Shown piece by piece: positions 24,413 through 28,716 of a stretch of 28,716 nucleotides of DNA (its first letter is position 1; each line of letters opens with the position of its first letter). The notes beneath the pieces are model-generated. The model did no database searches. It was given only the letters and a program-made list of their open reading frames with translations, and was not told where the DNA came from. The translations under genes and the position numbers were made by a program. The DNA is from JAFMIX01 sp031371425 (GTDB lineage Bacteria > Verrucomicrobiota > Verrucomicrobiia > Limisphaerales > JAFMIX01): positions 1 through 28,716 of the forward strand of contig JANMJO010000075.1 in assembly GCA_031371425.1 (NCBI GenBank), in the 5' to 3' direction.

Positions 24413-25201
24413 TCAGGTTTTTGCCTTTTGCCTTTTGCCTTTTGCCTTGTAGAAAACTTTCCACAGCACCAGCCCCTGCGCCGGCGCGGTCATCCCGGCA
24501 GCCGTGCGGTCGCAGCTCGCTAAAATATCTTTCACCTTCGTCAAAGGAATCTTCCCCTGCCCGACTTGCACCAGCGTGCCGACGATGCCACGGCACATCT
24601 TGTACAGAAACCCGTCGCCCTCGATGATGAACGTGAGCTGCGGCCCGCTCCGCTGGATGTCGCAGCGCGAAAGCGTGCGCACGGTGGAAGCCATCTCGTA
24701 ATCGCGCGTGCCGGCGAAGGATTTGAAATCGCGCTTGCCGAGAAATAATTTTGCCGCCGTGCGCATCTTGGCCAGATCGAGCTTCATCGGGAAATGCCAC
24801 GCGCGACCGCTCAGCAGCGGGTTCATCGCGGGATGATTCCAGACATGATAGCGATACTGCTTGCCCGTCGCATCGAACCGCGCGTGGAATTTCGCGGGAC
24901 ACCGCGCCGCCGCGAGCACGCGGATGTCCTCCGGCAAAAACGCGTTGAGCGAGATCGCCAGCCGGCGCGCGGGCATCTTCAATTCGCCGCGCGGAATCTC
25001 CACATGCGCCACCATGCCCAGCGCGTGCACGCCCGTGTCCGTGCGGCTGGAGCTGTGGATGCGCTTCACGCTCGGGAACAATTTCCCGAACGCCGCCTCC
25101 ACCTTTTCCTGCACGCCCGTGCCGACCTTCTGCACCTGCCAACCCTGGTAGGCGGTGCCGTCATAAGCGATGGTGAGTTTGAATTTCAGGGAGTCGGACA
25201 T
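24413..25201 (-). CDS. truA: tRNA pseudouridine(38-40) synthase TruA
   Basis: This 262-residue enzyme has LTIAYDGTAYQGWQ at the start and HSSSRTDTGVHALG with the catalytic Asp. Later come YRYHVWN and DGFLYKMCRGIVGTLV, all TruA hallmarks. It isomerises uridines 38-40 in the anticodon stem of many tRNAs. The protein core ends at KVFYK. The last residues (KAKGKRQKAKT) are encoded by four heptanucleotide repeats (24419-24446). It precedes trmL on the same strand. Confidence 0.96.
   Translation of the reverse strand: MSDSLKFKLTIAYDGTAYQGWQVQKVGTGVQEKVEAAFGKLFPSVKRIHSSSRTDTGVHALGMVAHVEIPRGELKMPARRLAISLNAFLPEDIRVLAAARCPAKFHARFDATGKQYRYHVWNHPAMNPLLSGRAWHFPMKLDLAKMRTAAKLFLGKRDFKSFAGTRDYEMASTVRTLSRCDIQRSGPQLTFIIEGDGFLYKMCRGIVGTLVQVGQGKIPLTKVKDILASCDRTAAGMTAPAQGLVLWKVFYKAKGKRQKAKT
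24419..24446. repeat. Heptanucleotide repeat TTTTGCC x4 at the truA 3' end
   Basis: Four perfect TTTTGCC units lie directly before the truA stop and 11 bases from the trmL start. Because 7 is not a multiple of 3, gain or loss of one unit would change the TruA tail and its stop position relative to trmL. Confidence 0.85.
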
Positions 25202-25207
25202 TCTTTA

Positions 25208-25288
25208 GCCACAGATGAAACACAGATTGAACACAGATTCAAAGACAGGAATTTTCCCATCTGTGTTTCATCTGTGAAAATCTGTGGC
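25208..25288. repeat. CCACAGATGAAACACAGAT inverted repeat
   Basis: GCCACAGATGAAACACAGAT (25208-25227) faces ATCTGTGTTTCATCTGTG (25259-25276), then ATCTGTGGC. It fills the gap between ruvX and truA. A related CCACAGATGGACACGGAT unit lies upstream of rsfS (17855-17890). Confidence 0.85.
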
Positions 25289-25293
25289 AAAAA

Positions 25294-25704
25294 TCAGGCG
25301 ATGCTGTCGAGATAGCTTTGCAGGAGGATTGCGGCGGCGGCCTTGTCCACCTTTTGCTTGCGGTCGGCGCGGCGCACGCCGCCCTCGATGAGAAACCGGT
25401 TCACCTGCGTGGAGGTCAGCCGCTCGTCCCACAACTTGATGGGCACGGTGAGCGCGCTGTTCAGCACCGCCACGAACTCCTGCACCTTGAGCGCCGCCGG
25501 GCCGTAGCTGCCGTTCATGTTGCGCGGCATGCCGATGAGAATCAGCTCTACCTCCTTGTCGCGCAGTATTTCCTTGAGCCGCACGAGAAACGCCGCGAAC
25601 GGCTCGGCGGGAATGTATTCCAGCGGCGTGGCGATCAGCTTCAGTTCGTCGCTGACCGCGACGCCGATGCGGACTGTTCCGTGGTCTAGTGCGAGTATTC
25701 TCAT
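25294..25704 (-). CDS. ruvX: Holliday-junction resolvase-like RuvX (YqgF)
   Basis: This 136-residue protein has the RNase H-like fold of YqgF: MRILALDHGTVRIGVAVSD with catalytic Asp7, then ELILIGMPRNMNGS, WDERLTST and a final VDKAAAAILLQSYLD with the last acidic residue. The family includes 16S rRNA 5' processing (E. coli YqgF) and Holliday-junction resolution activity in some species. It is 5' to truA on the same strand but separated by a repeat. Confidence 0.93.
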   Translation of the reverse strand: MRILALDHGTVRIGVAVSDELKLIATPLEYIPAEPFAAFLVRLKEILRDKEVELILIGMPRNMNGSYGPAALKVQEFVAVLNSALTVPIKLWDERLTSTQVNRFLIEGGVRRADRKQKVDKAAAAILLQSYLDSIA

Positions 25705-25756
25705 GTAAAAATATTTTGAATCGGCGAGACATGGAGCCGGCGAGACTCAACCGAAA

Positions 25757-25868
25757 CGGAGCGCGACCGGTCCCCGGTCGCAGCGGATGGAAAGTGAGGG
25801 GCGCGTGAGAAATTTCCAAGACCTCCCTGCGTTCGCAGCTGCTGCGGGCGGGGACCGCCCGCGCTCCG
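25757..25868. repeat. CGGAGCGCG inverted-repeat element (112 bp)
   Basis: Ends are CGGAGCGCG and CGCGCTCCG. Inner hairpins GCGACCGGTCCCCGGTCGC (25763-25781) and GGGCGGGGACCGCCC lie near either end. It occupies the 214-bp gap between hemL and ruvX, where no gene is seen. Confidence 0.8.
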
Positions 25869-25918
25869 GGAAAATCTTCGCAGGACGCAACGATCATTGG
25901 AGATAGCACTGCGGAGAG

Positions 25919-27352
25919 TCATAACGCTTTCATCACCTTCGCCGCGATGTTCACCGTCTGCTCAATGTCCGCCTCGCTGTGCGCGGTGGAGATGAACCCC
26001 GCCTCGAACTGCGACGGCGCGAGATACACGCCCGCGTCCAACATGCCGTGGAAGAATTTCTTGAATCGCTCGCGGTCACTCTTCATCGCGTCGGCGAGGT
26101 TGTGGACGGGTTCGCTGGTGAAGTAGCCGCAGAACATCGAGCCGCAGCGGTTGAACGTCACCGGCACGTTGGCGGATTTCGCGACGTCCTTCATCCCGGC
26201 TTCGAGCAACGCGCCGAGTTGTTCGAGCCGGGCGTAAGCCGAAACCCTCACCCCTAACCCCTCTCCCATCCGATGGGCGAGGGGGACAGCAGCCGATGCA
26301 CGTCCGATATTCGTGGGCGCTCCGGCTTGTGTCGCAGTGTCCGGGGATTCTCCCTCTCCCGTCGGACGGGAGAGGGCCGGGGTGAGGGTTGCCCCTAATT
26401 CTTCTAGCGCCGCGATGCCTGCCGCCATCGCCAGCGGATTGCCGCTCAACGTGCCCGCCTGATACACCGGGCCGAGTGGCGCGAGATAATCCATGATGTC
26501 CGCCCGCCCGCCGAACGCGCCCACCGGCAACCCGCCGCCGATGATCTTGCCGAACGTCGAGAGGTCGGGCGTGATGCCGAACCGTTCCTGCGCGCCGCCG
26601 GGTGCGAGCCGGAAGCCCGTCATCACTTCGTCGAAGATGAGCAGCGCGCCGTTGGCCTTCGTGATTTCGCGCAACGCTTCCAGATAACCCGGCTTGGGCA
26701 AATACAGTCCCGCGTTGCCCGGCACAGGCTCGACGATGATGCACGCGATTTCATTTTTGTTCGCCGCGAACGTCGCTTTGACCGCCTCAACGTCGTTGAA
26801 CGCCAGGACGAGCGTGTGCTTGGCGACATCGGCGGGCACGCCCGCACTGTCCGGATGGCCGAACGTGAGCGCGCCGCTGCCGGCCTTCACCAGCAAAGCA
26901 TCCGCGTGGCCGTGATAGCAGCCATCGAACTTGATGATCTTGTCCCGCCGCGTGAAGCCGCGCGCCAGCCGGATGGCGCTCATGCACGCCTCCGTGCCGC
27001 TGCTCGTCATGCGCACCTTCTGCACGCTGGGCACGAGCGAGCAGATGAGTTTGGCCATCGTGACCTCGAACGGATTCGGGATGCCGAAGCTCGTGCCGTA
27101 ATCGGCGGCGGCTTTGACGGCGGAAATTATTTTGGGATGCGCGTGCCCAAGAATGGCCGGCCCCCAAGTGCCGACGTAATCAATGTATTCGTTGCCGTCC
27201 ACGTCCCAGACGCGACAGCCCGCCGCGCGATTGACGAAGAACGGTTGGCCGCCCACGGCGCGGAACGCGCGCACGGGAGAATTCACGCCGCCGGGGATGT
27301 AGCGCAATGCTTCGGCGAACAGGGCTTCGGATTTGACGCGAGAGGGCATCAT
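25919..27352 (-). CDS. hemL: Glutamate-1-semialdehyde 2,1-aminomutase with in-frame LTPALS element
   Basis: This 477-residue PLP enzyme makes 5-aminolevulinate in the C5 tetrapyrrole pathway. It has IPGGVNSPVRAF near 19-30, SSGTEACMSAIRLARG near 117-132, FDEVMTGFR near 240 and the PLP lysine Lys269 in TFGKIIGGGLPVGAF. Family members are usually about 430 residues. The excess of about 48 lies at 322-371 (LTPALSRPTGEGES, then PLAHRMGEGLGVRVS), encoded by a palindromic repeat at 26243-26390. Family sequence resumes at YARLEQLGALLEAG. Start is ATG 27352 or the adjacent 27349. No second hemL is visible, so this copy presumably must work. Confidence 0.95.
   Translation of the reverse strand: MMPSRVKSEALFAEALRYIPGGVNSPVRAFRAVGGQPFFVNRAAGCRVWDVDGNEYIDYVGTWGPAILGHAHPKIISAVKAAADYGTSFGIPNPFEVTMAKLICSLVPSVQKVRMTSSGTEACMSAIRLARGFTRRDKIIKFDGCYHGHADALLVKAGSGALTFGHPDSAGVPADVAKHTLVLAFNDVEAVKATFAANKNEIACIIVEPVPGNAGLYLPKPGYLEALREITKANGALLIFDEVMTGFRLAPGGAQERFGITPDLSTFGKIIGGGLPVGAFGGRADIMDYLAPLGPVYQAGTLSGNPLAMAAGIAALEELGATLTPALSRPTGEGESPDTATQAGAPTNIGRASAAVPLAHRMGEGLGVRVSAYARLEQLGALLEAGMKDVAKSANVPVTFNRCGSMFCGYFTSEPVHNLADAMKSDRERFKKFFHGMLDAGVYLAPSQFEAGFISTAHSEADIEQTVNIAAKVMKAL
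26243..26390. repeat. LTPALS-type palindromic element, copy 3, inside hemL (148 bp)
   Basis: Termini AACCCTCACCCC and GGGGTGAGGGTT are inverted repeats. Inner palindromes are CTCTCCCATCCGATGGGCGAG and TCTCCCGTCGGACGGGAGA. It is shorter than copies 1 and 2 but has the same plan. The minus-strand reading through hemL has no stop. Confidence 0.9.
27258..27293 (-). repeat. hemL segment duplicated at 28461-28496
   Basis: This piece of hemL, coding for GGVNSPVRAFRA, matches 28461-28496 at 34 of 36 positions in the same orientation. The two copies bracket the nucleotidyltransferase module. Confidence 0.7.
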
Positions 27353-27425
27353 TTGTGGCCGCTAATCTGCGCTAATTGCCGCCCAGCGAAAAGCAAAACC
27401 CGTCGGGGCAATGTTCCGCGCGGAA

Positions 27426-28229
27426 TCAGATCATCACAGAAACTTTTTGGCCTTCGGGCATCAGCTTGCCAGCCCCCCGCAGTTCTTTCAGGCGGCGGAT
27501 GATGTCGCGCCAATACTGGCGGTCAGCCAATTGCAGTGTGGAGATTTGCGATTGGAACAGCTCCCCCACGCGCTGCTCAATGGCTTCCGATACCTCGCCG
27601 CCTGCTGTCAACTGCCGGCCAAACTCGCCAACCTCCCGGTTGAACTGCCCGGTGGCGACGTCAGCGGCGGCGGGATGTTCCGAGAAAAAAACCGCTAACT
27701 CGGGTAGTGTGAAAATGTTTTGGAGCGCCCAAAGATAATCGGCGGCGGGGTTCGCGCACTCCGGCTGGTCAAACCAGGCAAGCGCGAGCTTGCTGATGAT
27801 GGGGTAGTCTTCCAGCCGCTGCGTTTTCTTCAACTCGACGAGCGGTTTGATGCCGATGGTGCGGATCAACCCCCACTCGGTTTCCATCCGCCGGGCCGTG
27901 GTCAACGAGCCGGCAAACGCACCCGTGCGCGGCGGATTGCCCATCACGTCCAGGAATATTTCACCCGCCTCGCCGCCGGGCAGGATGAAATGAAAGCCGT
28001 GACCCTGCTGAAGATGTTCGACGGTGAATGCCGGCGTGAGCTTGTAATAACTCGCACCGCAATTATGCAAAGCTCCGAGGAAGCGATTGCGATTTGCCTC
28101 GGTCGGGTTGATCCAAAGATCAATGTCTTCCGAAAAAGTCGCCGCGCCATAAAGCACCGTGGCCTGGCCGCTGATGAGTAGATACTCGACCTCGTTTCGG
28201 TCAAGGCTTTGGAAAAAGTTTGCGATCAT
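27426..28229 (-). CDS. Nucleotidyltransferase-fold protein, candidate toxin of an AbiEii/MNT-like pair
   Basis: This 267-residue protein has a minimal nucleotidyltransferase motif near 18-40: LLISGQATVLYGAATFSEDI followed by DLW, with the two acidic residues of the active site. The rest is helical and carries PIISKLALAWF and a C-terminal RRLKELRGAGKLMPEG. Such proteins occur as AbiEii-type or MNT toxins, or as stand-alone enzymes of unknown substrate. The upstream small gene overlaps it by 29 bases. The toxin reading rests on that pairing only. Confidence 0.72.
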   Translation of the reverse strand: MIANFFQSLDRNEVEYLLISGQATVLYGAATFSEDIDLWINPTEANRNRFLGALHNCGASYYKLTPAFTVEHLQQGHGFHFILPGGEAGEIFLDVMGNPPRTGAFAGSLTTARRMETEWGLIRTIGIKPLVELKKTQRLEDYPIISKLALAWFDQPECANPAADYLWALQNIFTLPELAVFFSEHPAAADVATGQFNREVGEFGRQLTAGGEVSEAIEQRVGELFQSQISTLQLADRQYWRDIIRRLKELRGAGKLMPEGQKVSVMI

Positions 28230-28401
28230 GCACAGCCTTCAAGTCCGGCAGCCGCGAACGCATCTGCCAACTGCGGCGCAACCGCTCGCGGGGCGTCAGG
28301 TGCCGCCACACCTCCGCTTTGTAGGGCGAGACCGCTTCCCCCAGCTTCATGGTCGCGGTTGGGGAGTCACCGTTCTGATGGATGGCTTCGACGTGACCCA
28401 T
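28201..28401 (-). CDS. Small protein overlapping the nucleotidyltransferase gene, candidate antitoxin
   Basis: This 66-residue basic protein has HLTPRERLRRSWQMRSRLPD in its centre and ends LKAVHDRKLFPKP. I recognise no domain. Its end overlaps the nucleotidyltransferase start by 29 bases, so the two are translationally coupled and probably act together. The HLTPRERLRRSW helix followed by a D-x-x-x-H-D tail is a plausible partner-binding unit. An internal ATG at 28350 is possible. Confidence 0.6.
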   Translation of the reverse strand: MGHVEAIHQNGDSPTATMKLGEAVSPYKAEVWRHLTPRERLRRSWQMRSRLPDLKAVHDRKLFPKP

Positions 28402-28460
28402 GGCAGCAACGATAGTCGTTGCGCGGGCTTAATCAAACTCAATTCCCGGCCAGCTTTCCA

Positions 28461-28496
28461 GCGCGGAACGCGCGCACGGGCGAATTCAAGCCGCCG
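28461..28496 (-). repeat. Remnant copy of hemL 5' coding segment
   Basis: On the minus strand this reads GG(L)NSPVRAFRA, the conserved hemL N-terminal motif with one substitution. It begins inside the last codons of the DUF2283 gene and then runs into unrelated sequence and a stop. Confidence 0.65.
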
Positions 28497-28695
28497 CCAA
28501 TTCTGCTTCCAACGGACTGGTTTTTTTGAAACGGCTCACGCCCAGAATGCTAAAACCAATGACATGTCCTTGAGCATCCACCCGCTCCATCACGGCGTCG
28601 TGCTTGGTTTCCTGCATATGCCCGGCGGCGTCCGAAAACCTCACTTCGAGGAAATCGGCTTCCGCGTCGAACCAGACTTTTACTTTGTCGGCCAT
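28486..28695 (-). CDS. DUF2283 family protein
   Basis: This 69-residue protein fits DUF2283: VKVWFDAEADFLEVRFS at the start, then DAVMERVDAQGHVIGFSILG and a short tail. The family is small, beta-rich and of unknown function, and often lies near toxin-antitoxin genes, as here. The ATG at 28695 is 21 bases from the window end. Its last codons are made from the duplicated hemL segment, so the C-terminus (EAELAAA) may be acquired. Confidence 0.8.
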   Translation of the reverse strand: MADKVKVWFDAEADFLEVRFSDAAGHMQETKHDAVMERVDAQGHVIGFSILGVSRFKKTSPLEAELAAA

Positions 28696-28716
28696 AAATC
28701 TTCTCCCGCTTTTGGT

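Overview
The window reads as ordinary chromosome from a GC-rich Verrucomicrobiota bacterium, most likely the Pedosphaerales/Limisphaerales (subdivision 3) type. That placement rests on gene content (GH42, GH105+DUF4861, DUF255, CstA, a Pur-alpha-like protein) and on dense palindromic repeats, not on any phylogeny. No phage, transposase, CRISPR array or rRNA operon is visible.

Layout. 1-2420: tail of a Nudix hydrolase, an NAD-dependent epimerase, a RelE-type toxin-antitoxin pair bounded by a duplicated copy of the epimerase 3' end, and an AT-richer orphan membrane protein. 2650-8492: DciA-like helicase loader, GH42 glycosidase lacking the expected acid/base Glu, a divergent Rrf2 regulator, a small unknown protein, and a DUF255 thioredoxin-fold protein. 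8913-10265: HAD phosphatase and a ParE-type toxin-antitoxin pair. 10414-13639: the classical rpmH-rnpA-yidD-yidC-khpB block on the minus strand, without dnaA beside it. 13979-16918: solitary DNA methyltransferase, REC-histidine kinase, small membrane protein. 17007-21437: Pur-alpha-like protein, rsfS-nadD, cstA, zinc-ribbon protein. 21481-25704: secreted GH105 hydrolase, tRNA-Val(UAC), trmL, truA, ruvX. 25919-28695: hemL, a nucleotidyltransferase with an overlapping small partner (candidate toxin-antitoxin), and DUF2283.

Themes. Housekeeping genes for ribosome maturation, tRNA modification, NAD and tetrapyrrole synthesis and membrane-protein insertion are mixed with two polysaccharide-degrading enzymes and three toxin-antitoxin-like modules. 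The most striking feature is a set of different short palindromic repeat families found both between genes and inside conserved genes, where they keep the reading frame. hemL, nadD, cstA, the DUF255 gene (three times), the Nudix gene and the ends of yidD and truA all carry such sequence. This resembles the Rickettsia palindromic elements but involves several unrelated families within 29 kb. Two modules (1473-1941 and 27426-28401) are each bordered by a duplicated fragment of the neighbouring housekeeping gene, which suggests how they arrived.
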